Shown: piece after piece, positions 1-9,144 of the stretch
Layout: the number at the start of each line of letters is the position of its first letter
Position numbering within the stretch: position 1 is the stretch's first letter
Assembly (NCBI GenBank): GCA_902598525.1
Contig: CACKBZ010000001.1
Span: 62,001-126,000, forward strand
Source: an uncultured Bacteroidota bacterium
GTDB taxonomy: Bacteria; Bacteroidota; Bacteroidia; Flavobacteriales; Flavobacteriaceae
Direction of reading: 5' to 3'
DNA: 64,000 nucleotides
The notes under the pieces: generated by a model
Seen by the model: the letters and a program-made list of their open reading frames with translations, nothing else
Databases searched by the model: none
What the model was told of the DNA's origin: nothing
Made by a program: the position numbers and the translations under genes

Positions 1-294
1 AGAAGAGATTTTATAATAGATCTTGTAACAAAAATTAATGGTTTTAATATTAAACAACCACCCATGGGGGCATTCTATATTTTTCCAAATATTTCAGAAT
101 TATTTGGTAAAACATTTAAGGGTGTAACTGTAAATAATGCAAATGATTTATCAATGCTTATTCTTGAAAAAGCACATGTAGCAACAGTTCCTGGAGACGC
201 TTTTGGTTATCCTAACTGTATTAGAATTTCTTATTCGGCTTCAAGAGAACAAATTGAGGAGGCAATAAAAAGAATAAAAGACTTATTATCTTGA
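1..294 (+). CDS. PLP-dependent aminotransferase (class I/II), C-terminal fragment, 5' end outside window
   Basis: The reading frame is open from base 1 and ends at TGA 292-294, giving the last 97 residues of a larger protein. It contains PPMGAFYIFPN and VPGDAFG followed by IRISYSAS, which match the C-terminal small domain of aspartate-type fold-I aminotransferases; the Arg of IRISYS is the usual substrate alpha-carboxylate ligand. The PLP lysine lies upstream, outside the window. The exact substrate cannot be read from this fragment. Its TGA overlaps the TTG start of rsmG by 4 nt, so the two are probably translated together. A second, complete aminotransferase lies at 16177-17367. Confidence 0.85.
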   Translation, partial: RRDFIIDLVTKINGFNIKQPPMGAFYIFPNISELFGKTFKGVTVNNANDLSMLILEKAHVATVPGDAFGYPNCIRISYSASREQIEEAIKRIKDLLS

Positions 295-911
295 CTGAAA
301 TAAATAAATTTTTTCCAAAATTAAATCAAGAGAAAAAAGAAAAGTATTATAAACTTATCCAATTATATAAATACTGGAATTCAAAGGTGAATTTAATTTC
401 TAGAAAGGATATAGATAATCTAGAAATTAATCATATACTTCACTCGTTGTCTATTGCAAAAATTGTAAGCTTCAAAGATTCAACCTCAGTGCTTGATGTT
501 GGAACAGGCGGAGGTCTTCCGGGTATACCTTTAGCAATTTTTTTCCCAAAAGCTAATTTCACATTAATAGACAGTATTGGGAAAAAAATAAAAGTTGTAA
601 AATCAATATGTAGCGAGTTATCAATAAACAACGTAGATGCTGTAAATGATAGAGTAGAAAATCATCTAGATCATTATGACTTTATATTATCAAGGGCTGT
701 TACTAGAATGGATAAATTTTATAAACTAGTCAATAAAAATTTTAGATATGATTCATCAGATAAAATGAAAAATGGAATAATTTCATTGAAAGGTGGTGAT
801 CTATATGAAGAGTTAAAAGATTTCAATAAAAAAAAAATTTATGATATAAATAAATATTTTAATCACGAATTCTTTAAAACAAAAAAGATTATATATATCC
901 CTTTTCAATAA
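291..911 (+). CDS. rsmG: 16S rRNA (guanine527-N7)-methyltransferase RsmG
   Basis: A 206-residue Rossmann methyltransferase of usual RsmG/GidB length. The SAM-binding loop LDVGTGGGLPG is at residues 68-78, preceded by the family's N-terminal helical region with NLISRKD near 34-40, and followed by the LSRAV segment typical of RsmG. The family methylates N7 of G527 in 16S rRNA using S-adenosylmethionine. The start is TTG at 291, chosen because it overlaps the upstream stop as TTGA and no nearby in-frame ATG would keep the conserved N-terminus. Transcription most likely comes from the upstream aminotransferase gene. Confidence 0.93.
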   Translation: MTEINKFFPKLNQEKKEKYYKLIQLYKYWNSKVNLISRKDIDNLEINHILHSLSIAKIVSFKDSTSVLDVGTGGGLPGIPLAIFFPKANFTLIDSIGKKIKVVKSICSELSINNVDAVNDRVENHLDHYDFILSRAVTRMDKFYKLVNKNFRYDSSDKMKNGIISLKGGDLYEELKDFNKKKIYDINKYFNHEFFKTKKIIYIPFQ

Positions 912-917
912 TAAATT

Positions 918-1622
918 ATGTTTCAAAAAATAATTTTTACATTTTTAAGCTTTCTAGTCCTTTATAGTTGTATAAGAGTTGATGATAAACCAACAACTAA
1001 AATTGAACCTTCAGAAGAATTAAAAGTTGAAATAATAAAAGAAGAAATAATTGAAGATCCTAAAAATGATTTAAAGCTTACTGATGAAAATATTATTGAA
1101 TTTTTATATGAGTATGAAAAAAATAATAAAGAGAATAAAGTCAGAATTTATACTGACTTTGGACAAATTGAAATATTACTATATAATAATACACCATACC
1201 ATAGATCGAACTTCATTTTCTTGGCTAAGAAAAAGTATTTTGAAGGAACCCAATTTTATAGAGTTATAAATAATTTTGTTATTCAAGCCGGAAATAGTGA
1301 TAATATTTCTGTTTCCAATAAGAGAAAAAATATTGGAAAGTATCTACTTCCAAATGATTTCAATAAAGGACACTTCCATAAAAGAGGAGCTATAAGTATG
1401 CCAAGTACCTCATTAGACAATCCATATAAAATGGCGTCACCTTTTGAATTTTTTATTGTCCAAAAAAAAGATGGAGCAAATCATTTAGATGGGAACTATA
1501 CTGTTTTTGGAGAAGTTATAAAAGGAATGGATACAGTTGATAGAATAGCATCTATTCCAACAGATGAAATGGATTGGCCAATAAAAAATGTTTACATTAA
1601 TAAAGTTGAAATAATTGATTAA
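918..1622 (+). CDS. Lipoprotein peptidyl-prolyl cis-trans isomerase, cyclophilin type
   Basis: 234 residues. A type II signal peptide with lipobox LYSC puts the lipidated cysteine at residue 18, so the protein should be anchored in an envelope membrane. A charged Lys/Glu-rich linker (about 25-72) leads to a cyclophilin domain from about residue 75 to the end, with the catalytic FYR motif (Arg115) and the VIQAGN segment. The family catalyses cis-trans isomerisation of prolyl bonds and helps fold exported proteins. It follows rsmG by 6 nt and converges on pruA with a 2-nt gap. No clear promoter of its own was seen. Confidence 0.9.
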   Translation: MFQKIIFTFLSFLVLYSCIRVDDKPTTKIEPSEELKVEIIKEEIIEDPKNDLKLTDENIIEFLYEYEKNNKENKVRIYTDFGQIEILLYNNTPYHRSNFIFLAKKKYFEGTQFYRVINNFVIQAGNSDNISVSNKRKNIGKYLLPNDFNKGHFHKRGAISMPSTSLDNPYKMASPFEFFIVQKKDGANHLDGNYTVFGEVIKGMDTVDRIASIPTDEMDWPIKNVYINKVEIID

Positions 1623-1624
1623 AA

Positions 1625-3250
1625 TTATCCCATAAATGGGTATTTGAAATCTTTTGGTGGAACAAAAACTTCTTTAATTAGTCTGGGTGAAACCCATCTT
1701 AGTAAATTTAGATAGGAACCTGCTTTATCATTTGTGCCTGAGCCTCTAGCTCCCCCAAATGGTTGTTGACCAACCACTGCTCCAGTACATTTATCATTAA
1801 TATAAAAGTTACCTGCACAATTTTTCAGTATGTCAACAGCTTCACTAAGAATGTATCTGTCTTCACAAAAAACTGCACCAGTTAAAGCATATTCAGAAGT
1901 TTCATCAACAATCTTCAATGTTTCATTCCATTTATCATCATCATATTCATAGATTGTAACTACTGGGCCAAATAATTCTGTCTCCATAGAATAGTACTTT
2001 GGATTTGATGTTTTAATTACTGTAGGTTCAATAAAATATCCTTTTGATTTGTCATAACCACCACCAATAACTACCTCTGCATCCTTATCAGATTTTGCAC
2101 CTTCAATTGCATTAACAAGTTTATCAAAAGATGCCTCATGGATTACAGCAGTCATAAAATTATTAAAATTCTCTGGACTTCCCATTTTAATTTTTGCAAT
2201 TTCAGATTCTAATTTGCTAAAAAATTTTTTTGATATTGATGAGGGTACATATACTCTTGATGCAGCTGAACACTTTTGGCCCTGAAATTCAAAAGCTCCT
2301 CTAATAACTGCAGTAACAAACTCATCTATATCTGCAGATTGATGACCAATAATAAAATCTTTACCTCCAGTTTCTCCAACAATTCTAGGATAAGAATTAT
2401 AATGTTCTATATTACCACCTATCTTTTTCCATAAACCTTTAAATACTGATGTAGATCCAGTAAAATGGATACCTGCAAAATGTTTTGACTCAAGAATTGT
2501 GTTAGTTATCATTTCTGGATCACCGTAAATAGCGTTAATCACTCCATCTGGAAGTCCAGCTTCTCTAAATATATCTATAACAATCTTAGCTGAAAATATT
2601 TGGTGATCACTAGGTTTCCAAACTACTGTATTCCCCATCATTGCAGCACTGCCTGGAAGATTACCTGAGATAGCAGTAAAATTAAAAGGTGTCACTGCAT
2701 AAACAAATCCCTCAAGTGGTCTATATCCTAATCTATTCCATACACCTATGTCAGATTTTGGTTGTTGACTATATATGTGTTGCATGCTGTAAACATTAAA
2801 TTTTAAAAAGTCAACTAATTCACATGCAGCATCAATCTCAGCTTGAAATATTGTCTTTGACTGAGCTAACATAGTTGCCGCATTAATTCTATCTCTGTAA
2901 GGACCAGAAACAAGTTCTGCAGCTTTGAGAAATATTGCTGCTCTCTCTTCCCATCTCATTCCAGCCCATTTTGCTTTGGCATCTAAAGCAGATTTTATAG
3001 CCATCTCTACATGTTTTTTCTCTGCTAAATAGTATTTACCAAGTATATGTTTATGGTCATGTGGAGGAGACATGTTTGATGTTTTTGAACTTTCAACAAA
3101 GTTCCCTCCGATCCACATTTTAACATCAGTAGTTGAATCCTTGAGATTTTTATATGTTGCAAGAACTGAATCTTTTTCAGGGCTATTTGGCTTGTAATCT
3201 TTAATAGGTTCATTTATCGGTTCCGGTACATTAACTATAGAGTTATTCAT
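1625..3250 (-). CDS. pruA: L-glutamate gamma-semialdehyde (1-pyrroline-5-carboxylate) dehydrogenase
   Basis: 541 residues, an aldehyde dehydrogenase of the stand-alone P5C dehydrogenase type with no fused proline dehydrogenase. Visible catalytic features are the NAD-site FTGST (263-267), the general-base Glu293 in VGETGGKD, and the nucleophilic Cys327 in GQKCSAA. It oxidises glutamate semialdehyde to glutamate in proline and arginine catabolism. It is flanked by opposite-strand genes and appears monocistronic. The 110-bp gap upstream is shared with the nqr promoter, but no TAnnTTTG box was found on its own strand. Confidence 0.95.
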   Translation of the reverse strand: MNNSIVNVPEPINEPIKDYKPNSPEKDSVLATYKNLKDSTTDVKMWIGGNFVESSKTSNMSPPHDHKHILGKYYLAEKKHVEMAIKSALDAKAKWAGMRWEERAAIFLKAAELVSGPYRDRINAATMLAQSKTIFQAEIDAACELVDFLKFNVYSMQHIYSQQPKSDIGVWNRLGYRPLEGFVYAVTPFNFTAISGNLPGSAAMMGNTVVWKPSDHQIFSAKIVIDIFREAGLPDGVINAIYGDPEMITNTILESKHFAGIHFTGSTSVFKGLWKKIGGNIEHYNSYPRIVGETGGKDFIIGHQSADIDEFVTAVIRGAFEFQGQKCSAASRVYVPSSISKKFFSKLESEIAKIKMGSPENFNNFMTAVIHEASFDKLVNAIEGAKSDKDAEVVIGGGYDKSKGYFIEPTVIKTSNPKYYSMETELFGPVVTIYEYDDDKWNETLKIVDETSEYALTGAVFCEDRYILSEAVDILKNCAGNFYINDKCTGAVVGQQPFGGARGSGTNDKAGSYLNLLRWVSPRLIKEVFVPPKDFKYPFMG

Positions 3251-3332
3251 AACATAATTTTTGGTTATCTAAATTAGTTTAAATTGATAATAATTTTAAT
3301 AAAAATACTTTTTTTTCTCAACCTGTTATTAT

Positions 3333-3340
3333 TAAATTTG
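3333..3340 (+). promoter_or_regulatory. Predicted -7 box of the nqr operon promoter
   Basis: TAAATTTG matches the Bacteroidota -7 consensus TAnnTTTG. It ends 23 nt before the nqrA ATG, giving a predicted leader of about 20 nt. No clear -33 TTG was seen upstream, only a T-rich tract. Confidence 0.55.
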
Positions 3341-3363
3341 CGACATAAAATTATTAGTAATTG

Positions 3364-4713
3364 ATGTCTAAAGACATAAGCATTAAAGCCGGTGCTAACC
3401 TGAATCTTAAAGGACTTGCTTCAACTGAACTTGAGGTTGCAAAAATGAGTTTAGATTATGCTCTTAATCCAGATGACTTCTTTGGTTTAATCCCACGTAT
3501 GCTTGTTAAAGAGGGAGATAAAGTCTCTCTTGGTCAACCAATTTTTCATGATAAGAATAATGAATCTATAAAAATAGTTTCTCCGGTTAATGGAAAAATT
3601 CTCGAGATAGTAAGAGGTGCCAAAAGAAAAATCTTAAATGTTATAATTCGAAAAGAAGGTGATACGTCTATCAATTATAAAATACCAAACCTCTCGAGTA
3701 TTAGTAAGGATAAGATCATGGAACTTCTTGTCGAATCGGGATCCCTAGCTTATATAAGACAGAGACCCTACAATATAATTGCTAAACCAGACAGACTTCC
3801 AAAATCTATCTTTGTTTCAATTCACTCTACTGCACCATATGCAGCTGATTATGGTTTTATTTTGAAAAATAGAATGGATGAATTTCAAAATGGTGTTAAT
3901 GTAATGAGCAAATTGATTGGTAAACCAATTAACCTTTCAATTTCTTACAATTGTGAAAGTGATTTTTCTATTCTAAATAATGTAGAATTATATAAAATTA
4001 AAGGAGTACATCCTTCTGGAAATGAAAGCTTTCAGATAAATCGAATTGATCCATTAAACTCTGGTGAAATAATTTGGGTAATTAAACCAGAGGATCTTGC
4101 AAATATTGGATCTTTTTTTATTACTGGAATTTTTAACCCCAGAAGAACTCTTGCAGTGTCTGGTGAATGTTTGAGATCACCAAAGTACTATGATACCATT
4201 ATTGGATCCTCTATTTCTTCTCTAGTTGACTCAAAGGAATTATCAAGCATAGAGGATTACAGATTTATAAATGGCGACCCTCTCTCAGGATCTAAAGTTG
4301 AATATTCAGATTTCTTAGGATATTATAATAATACTTTAAGTGTTATAAAGGAAGGTAATCAGTATAGAATGTTAGGATGGCTCCCATTTATCTATAATTC
4401 AGTTCCTAGTTTATCTAAAACTTCATTGTCTTGGCTACTAGGAGGTCAAAAAAAAGTTAATACAAACCTTAATGGTGAAGAAAGAGCAATAGTTGTAACG
4501 GGAGAAATGGAAAAATATTTTCCTATGGATATTTTTCCAATGCAATTAATTAAAGCATGTATGACGGGTGATATTGAAAAAATGGAATCTCTGGGTATTT
4601 ACGAAGTTGTCCCAGAAGATTTTGGTTTAGTTGATTTTTCTTGTACTTCAAAAATTGAGGCACAAGAAATTGTAAAAAATGGAATTGAACTAATGTTAAA
4701 AGAAGTAGGTTAA
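3364..4713 (+). CDS. nqrA: Na+-translocating NADH:quinone reductase subunit A
   Basis: 449 residues from ATG 3364. A TTG immediately before it (3361) is in frame, but the ATG giving MSKDISIKAG is the better start. NqrA is the peripheral, ubiquinone-interacting subunit of the Na+-NQR complex at the inner membrane. The N-terminal biotinyl/lipoyl-like region (MLVKEGDKVSLGQPIF, VSPVNGKI) and the later HPSGNESFQ segment are as expected. It is the first gene of nqrABCDEF-apbE. Its stop overlaps the nqrB start by one base (TAATG), implying translational coupling. Confidence 0.96.
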   Translation: MSKDISIKAGANLNLKGLASTELEVAKMSLDYALNPDDFFGLIPRMLVKEGDKVSLGQPIFHDKNNESIKIVSPVNGKILEIVRGAKRKILNVIIRKEGDTSINYKIPNLSSISKDKIMELLVESGSLAYIRQRPYNIIAKPDRLPKSIFVSIHSTAPYAADYGFILKNRMDEFQNGVNVMSKLIGKPINLSISYNCESDFSILNNVELYKIKGVHPSGNESFQINRIDPLNSGEIIWVIKPEDLANIGSFFITGIFNPRRTLAVSGECLRSPKYYDTIIGSSISSLVDSKELSSIEDYRFINGDPLSGSKVEYSDFLGYYNNTLSVIKEGNQYRMLGWLPFIYNSVPSLSKTSLSWLLGGQKKVNTNLNGEERAIVVTGEMEKYFPMDIFPMQLIKACMTGDIEKMESLGIYEVVPEDFGLVDFSCTSKIEAQEIVKNGIELMLKEVG

Positions 4714-5870
4714 TGGATTTTATCAGAAAACAAGTTGATACTTTAAAAAAACCTTTCACAAAGGGAGGTAAACTAGAGAGACTGTATCCAGCATTTAATG
4801 CATTTGAGACAATGCTTTTTGTACCAAATCATACCACCTCCAAAGGATCACATATTAGAGATGGTGTTGATCTAAAAAGAACAATGATAACAGTAATAAT
4901 AGCTCTTGTTCCTGCTTTGTTCTATGGAATGTACAATACAGGTTATCAATATTATATTCAAACTGATATTCAGTTTACTTTTATTGATGCTGTTTTGCAT
5001 GGTGCCTATAAAATTTTTCCAATGATTGCTGTTTCTTACGCTGTTGGTTTAGCAATTGAATTTGCATTTGCAGTTTATAGAAATCACCCGGTCAATGAAG
5101 GGTATTTAGTTACAGGACTTCTTATACCAATGATAATGCCTATTGACATGCCTCTTTGGATGCTTGCAATATCAGTTATTTTTGCAGTATTAATTGCCAA
5201 GGAAGCTTTTGGTGGTACAGGAATGAATATTTTAAACCCTGCATTGACTGCAAGAGCCTTTGCATTTTTTGCTTATCCAACGTTTATGTCTGGTGATAAA
5301 GTATGGGTATCTGAGGCATCTAATGTTGATGGAATCTCTGGTGAAACTATTTTAGGGACATTAGCTGCGAATGGAGAGGTAGCATATTCATCCGCTAGTA
5401 TGTTCATGGGTTCAATACCAGGATCTGTTGCTGAGACTTCTGTTTTCTTTGTTTTGATTGGAGCCCTGCTTCTAATTATAACTGGAGTTGGTAGTTGGAG
5501 AATTATGTTAAGTGGAGTAATTGGAGCTTCTGTAGTTGGAATTTTATTTAATCTCTGGGGTGCAAATTCCTTGATGAGTTTTGAATGGTATAATCACCTA
5601 TTAGTTGGAGGTTTTGCTTTTGGTATTGTTTTCATGGCTACTGACCCTGTTTCTGCAGCTCAAACCACAAAAGGAAAATGGATATATGGATTTCTAGTTG
5701 GAGTATTCTGCATACTTATTAGAGTATTTAATCCTGCCTATCCAGAAGGAGTTATGCTTGCAATTTTATTAATGAATGTTTTTGCTCCATTGATAGACCA
5801 CTACGTAATAGAAACTAACGTAAGCATGAGAAGAAAAAGATGGCGAGATGTTAAATTAGAAACAACATAA
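4713..5870 (+). CDS. nqrB: Na+-translocating NADH:quinone reductase subunit B
   Basis: 385 residues with about nine hydrophobic segments. This integral-membrane subunit carries covalently bound FMN and riboflavin and forms part of the sodium channel. The expected flavinylation region is VDGISGET, where Thr212 should be the FMN acceptor. The position before it is Glu (SGET), while the motif usually quoted for ApbE substrates is SGAT; see findings. It starts on the last base of nqrA and its stop overlaps the nqrC start by one base (TAATG). Confidence 0.96.
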   Translation: MDFIRKQVDTLKKPFTKGGKLERLYPAFNAFETMLFVPNHTTSKGSHIRDGVDLKRTMITVIIALVPALFYGMYNTGYQYYIQTDIQFTFIDAVLHGAYKIFPMIAVSYAVGLAIEFAFAVYRNHPVNEGYLVTGLLIPMIMPIDMPLWMLAISVIFAVLIAKEAFGGTGMNILNPALTARAFAFFAYPTFMSGDKVWVSEASNVDGISGETILGTLAANGEVAYSSASMFMGSIPGSVAETSVFFVLIGALLLIITGVGSWRIMLSGVIGASVVGILFNLWGANSLMSFEWYNHLLVGGFAFGIVFMATDPVSAAQTTKGKWIYGFLVGVFCILIRVFNPAYPEGVMLAILLMNVFAPLIDHYVIETNVSMRRKRWRDVKLETT

Positions 5871-6586
5871 TGAATAGAGAGTCAAACAAACATACATACA
5901 TTTTCGCCGCTATTATGGTAGTCTCTGTTGCTTCAGTATTATCATTTACATCCGAGTCTTTAAAGGATCTTCAGAACTCAAACATAAAAAAAGAGAAGAT
6001 GCAAAATATTCTCTCATCTGTTGGAATTAATGTTAGTAGAGACGAATCAGAATCACTATATGGTGACTACATAAGAGAAGAGCTGTCTTTAAAGTCTGAT
6101 GGATCAGTTGATGATCAGATAAATGCATTTAATATTAATCTTGCCCTTGAGGTAAAAAAAGATAAAGATATTCAAAGATTTCCCTTGTATATAGCTAACG
6201 TAGAAAATCAAAAATTTTATGTAATTCCCCTTAGAGGAGCAGGTTTATGGGCAGAAATATGGGGCTATATTGCTCTGAAGGAAGATATCAATACTATAAA
6301 AGGAGTATCATTTGATCATAAGTCAGAAACTGCTGGACTTGGTGCAGAAATAACTGAGGATTGGTTTATCGATAGCTTTAATGATGAAAAAATTAAAGAC
6401 TCAGATGGAAACTTTGTAGGAGTATATCTTACAAAAACAAATAATGACCCTGGTAACTCTGACAAAATGGATAACGAAATTGATGCAATATCAGGAGCAA
6501 CAATTACTGGGGATGGTGTATCTGACATGATCATTGAAAGAATAGAAAATTACTTACCATATTTTAACAGCTTAAATAATGAGTAA
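5870..6586 (+). CDS. nqrC: Na+-translocating NADH:quinone reductase subunit C
   Basis: 238 residues. One N-terminal membrane helix (about residues 10-27) anchors a periplasmic FMN-binding domain. The canonical flavinylation motif SGAT is present in DAISGATIT, with Thr211 the expected phosphoester-linked FMN site made by ApbE, whose gene ends this operon. The GAGLWAEIWG segment is typical of the family. It overlaps nqrD by 8 nt, so the two are translated from overlapping frames. Confidence 0.96.
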   Translation: MNRESNKHTYIFAAIMVVSVASVLSFTSESLKDLQNSNIKKEKMQNILSSVGINVSRDESESLYGDYIREELSLKSDGSVDDQINAFNINLALEVKKDKDIQRFPLYIANVENQKFYVIPLRGAGLWAEIWGYIALKEDINTIKGVSFDHKSETAGLGAEITEDWFIDSFNDEKIKDSDGNFVGVYLTKTNNDPGNSDKMDNEIDAISGATITGDGVSDMIIERIENYLPYFNSLNNE

Positions 6587-7226
6587 AGAAAAAGAACCTT
6601 TATTTTCAAAAAAGAACAGAGCATTACTTACTGATCCCTTGGATGATGATAACCCTATTACAGTTCAGGTTTTAGGTATTTGTTCTGCTTTAGCTATTAC
6701 TGTTAAGCTAGAGCCTGCTGTTGTTATGACACTTTCAGTAATTTTTGTGATGGCAGCTGGAAATGTCATTGTTTCTATTTTGAGAAATGTTATACCAACA
6801 AGAATAAGAATTATTGTTCAGCTTCTAGTTGTAGCAACATTAGTTGCCCTTGTTGATCAGTTTTTAAAAGCATATGCATATGATGTGAGTAAACAGTTAG
6901 CAATTTTCATTGGATTAATAATTACTAATTGTATAATAATGGGAAGATTTGAGGCTTTTGCACTTGGTAACGGAGTATGGAAATCTTTTCTGGATGGAGT
7001 AGGAAATGCTGCTGGATATGGATGGATTTTAATTGTAGTTGCTTTTGTAAGAGAATTATTTGGCTCAGGAGAGCTATGGGGAGTCCCTGTTATTCCTCAG
7101 TTTATTTATGACTTAGGTTATCAAGATAATGGTCTTATGCTTCTATCGCCGATGGCATTAATTGTTGTTGGTATATATATATGGATTCAGAGGTATTATA
7201 ATAGAAAACTAATAGAGAACGATTAA
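6579..7226 (+). CDS. nqrD: Na+-translocating NADH:quinone reductase subunit D
   Basis: 215 residues and about six membrane helices, homologous in architecture to NqrE and RnfA/RnfE. The half-helix signature ITNCIIMGR near residue 110 includes the cysteine that helps coordinate the iron centre shared with NqrE. The start ATG lies inside the 3' end of nqrC (8-nt overlap). It ends directly before nqrE with no spacer. Confidence 0.96.
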   Translation: MSKEKEPLFSKKNRALLTDPLDDDNPITVQVLGICSALAITVKLEPAVVMTLSVIFVMAAGNVIVSILRNVIPTRIRIIVQLLVVATLVALVDQFLKAYAYDVSKQLAIFIGLIITNCIIMGRFEAFALGNGVWKSFLDGVGNAAGYGWILIVVAFVRELFGSGELWGVPVIPQFIYDLGYQDNGLMLLSPMALIVVGIYIWIQRYYNRKLIEND

Positions 7227-7844
7227 ATGGAAGATTTAGTAAACTTATTCGTTAAGAGTATATTCATTGAGAACATGGTATTTGCATATTTCCTTGGTAT
7301 GTGCTCTTATCTTGCAGTTTCAAAAACAGTAAAAACAGCTGACGGATTAGGTAAAGCAGTAATATTTGTCTTGACAATCTCTGTTCCTATTAATTATTTA
7401 ATTGACCAGTATTTATTAGCTCCTGGTGCACTTACGTGGATAGGACCTCAATTTCAAGATGTAAATTTATCTTTTTTAACATTCATAATGTTTATTGCTG
7501 TTATTGCATCAATGGTTCAATTAGTTGAAATGATTGTTGAAAAAGTATCGCCTACGCTATACGGAAGTTTAGGAATATTTCTTCCACTTATAGCAGTAAA
7601 TTGTGCAATACTTGGTGGCTCTCTTTTCATGCAACAAAAAGATTTTGTAAATACTTTTGAATCTGCTGTTTATGGTTTTGGTTCTGGAATTGGTTGGTAT
7701 TTGGCAATTGTTGCAATAGCTGCAATTAGGGAAAAAATAACGTATTCTAATATTCCAGATCCATTAAGAGGTCTTGGAATAACATTTATAATTACTGGCT
7801 TAATGGCTCTTGGTTTTATGAGTTTTATGGGTATTAAAATTTAA
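7227..7844 (+). CDS. nqrE: Na+-translocating NADH:quinone reductase subunit E
   Basis: 205 residues, six predicted membrane helices, inverted-topology partner of NqrD. The conserved AVNCAILGG segment near residue 130 supplies the cysteine counterpart of the NqrD/NqrE iron site. Length and the N-terminal [12 protein letters not shown] motif are typical of the family. It starts one base after the nqrD stop and is followed 4 nt later by nqrF. Confidence 0.96.
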   Translation: MEDLVNLFVKSIFIENMVFAYFLGMCSYLAVSKTVKTADGLGKAVIFVLTISVPINYLIDQYLLAPGALTWIGPQFQDVNLSFLTFIMFIAVIASMVQLVEMIVEKVSPTLYGSLGIFLPLIAVNCAILGGSLFMQQKDFVNTFESAVYGFGSGIGWYLAIVAIAAIREKITYSNIPDPLRGLGITFIITGLMALGFMSFMGIKI

Positions 7845-7848
7845 AAAA

Positions 7849-9144
7849 ATGGATATAAATGTAATCATTGCAAGTACAGTTGGTCTTTTTGTAATAACTC
7901 TTCTTCTAGTTACAATGTTACTTGTTGCAAAAGATAAACTTTTACCATCTGGTCCTGTAAAACTTGTAATAAATGGTGAAAAAGATGTTGAGGTTAGCTC
8001 GGGTGACACTTTATTAACTACTCTGGGGAATAATAAAATTTTTCTTCCATCTGCATGTGGAGGAGGAGGAACATGTGTACAATGTAAATGCCAGGTATTA
8101 GAGGGAGGGGGTGAAATACTTCCAACTGAAGAACCTCATTTTACAAGAAAAGAAATATCTGAGGGTTGGAGACTTGGATGTCAAGTTAAAGTTAAACAGG
8201 ATATGAAGATTGAAGTACCTGAGGAAGTCTTTGGTATAAAAAAATGGCAAGCTAAGGTCAAAAGTAATTATAATGTTGCCTCGTTTATCAAAGAGTTTGT
8301 TATTGAAATTCCTGAAGAAATGGATTATAAAGCTGGAGGATATATTCAAATTGAAATCCCAGAGTGTGATATTAATTATCAGGATATAGATATTACTTCT
8401 CACCCTGAGGAACATCCAGATGATCCACAAAAGTTTAAACATGAATGGGATAACTTTAATTTATGGCCACTAAATATGAAGAATAATGAAACTGTTGAAA
8501 GAGCTTATTCCATGGCATCTTATCCAGCTGAAGGAAAGGAAATAATGTTAAACGTTAGAATTGCAACCCCACCATGGGATGCTAAAAAAAATGATTGGAT
8601 GTCTGTAAATCCTGGTATTGCATCTTCTTATATTTTTTCAAAAAAACCGGGAGACACTGTTACAATTTCAGGGCCTTATGGTGAATTCTTTATTAATGAT
8701 TCAGATGCAGAAATGCTTTATGTCGGTGGAGGTGCTGGAATGGCACCAATGAGATCTCACTTATATGAACTATTTCGAACTATCAAGACAGGTAGAAAAG
8801 TAACCTTTTGGTATGGAGGTAGATCTAAAAGAGAGCTTTTCTACGTCGATCATTTTAGAGCTCTAGAAAAGGATTTTCCCAATTTTAAATTTTATATAGC
8901 TTTATCAGAACCTCTTGAGGAGGATAATTGGAAAGTTAAAGATTCCCTTGAGGGAGATGGTGATGGTTTTGTAGGATTTATTCATCAAGTAGTAATTGAT
9001 AACTATCTGTCTAAGCATGATTCACCAGAAGATATCGAGGTTTATTTCTGTGGTCCTCCCTTAATGAATCAAGCAGTTGATAAAATGGCTGAAGATTTTG
9101 GTGTTCCACCTGAAAATGTAAGGTTTGATGACTTCGGTGGTTAA
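7849..9144 (+). CDS. nqrF: Na+-translocating NADH:quinone reductase subunit F (NADH dehydrogenase subunit)
   Basis: 431 residues. An N-terminal membrane helix (about 5-27) is followed by a plant-type ferredoxin domain with 2Fe-2S ligands Cys70, Cys76, Cys79 and Cys111. A ferredoxin-reductase module with FAD (RAYSMASYP) and NADH ([16 protein letters not shown]) motifs completes it. It takes electrons from NADH in the cytoplasm and feeds the 2Fe-2S cluster. The protein ends in DDFGG as is usual. Its stop overlaps the apbE start by one base (TAATG). Confidence 0.97.
   Translation: MDINVIIASTVGLFVITLLLVTMLLVAKDKLLPSGPVKLVINGEKDVEVSSGDTLLTTLGNNKIFLPSACGGGGTCVQCKCQVLEGGGEILPTEEPHFTRKEISEGWRLGCQVKVKQDMKIEVPEEVFGIKKWQAKVKSNYNVASFIKEFVIEIPEEMDYKAGGYIQIEIPECDINYQDIDITSHPEEHPDDPQKFKHEWDNFNLWPLNMKNNETVERAYSMASYPAEGKEIMLNVRIATPPWDAKKNDWMSVNPGIASSYIFSKKPGDTVTISGPYGEFFINDSDAEMLYVGGGAGMAPMRSHLYELFRTIKTGRKVTFWYGGRSKRELFYVDHFRALEKDFPNFKFYIALSEPLEEDNWKVKDSLEGDGDGFVGFIHQVVIDNYLSKHDSPEDIEVYFCGPPLMNQAVDKMAEDFGVPPENVRFDDFGG

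Noticed and set aside
1625-1645. CCCAT/ATGGG hairpin as terminator for the cyclophilin gene
   Set aside because: The stem is 5 bp with a 2-base loop, lies in pruA codons and has no T-run.
3361-3363. TTG 3361 as nqrA start
   Set aside because: The adjacent in-frame ATG at 3364 gives the conserved NqrA N-terminus.
8098-8442. A 114-residue open frame antisense to nqrF
   Set aside because: It mirrors a conserved part of NqrF and resembles no family; no promoter or start context supports it.
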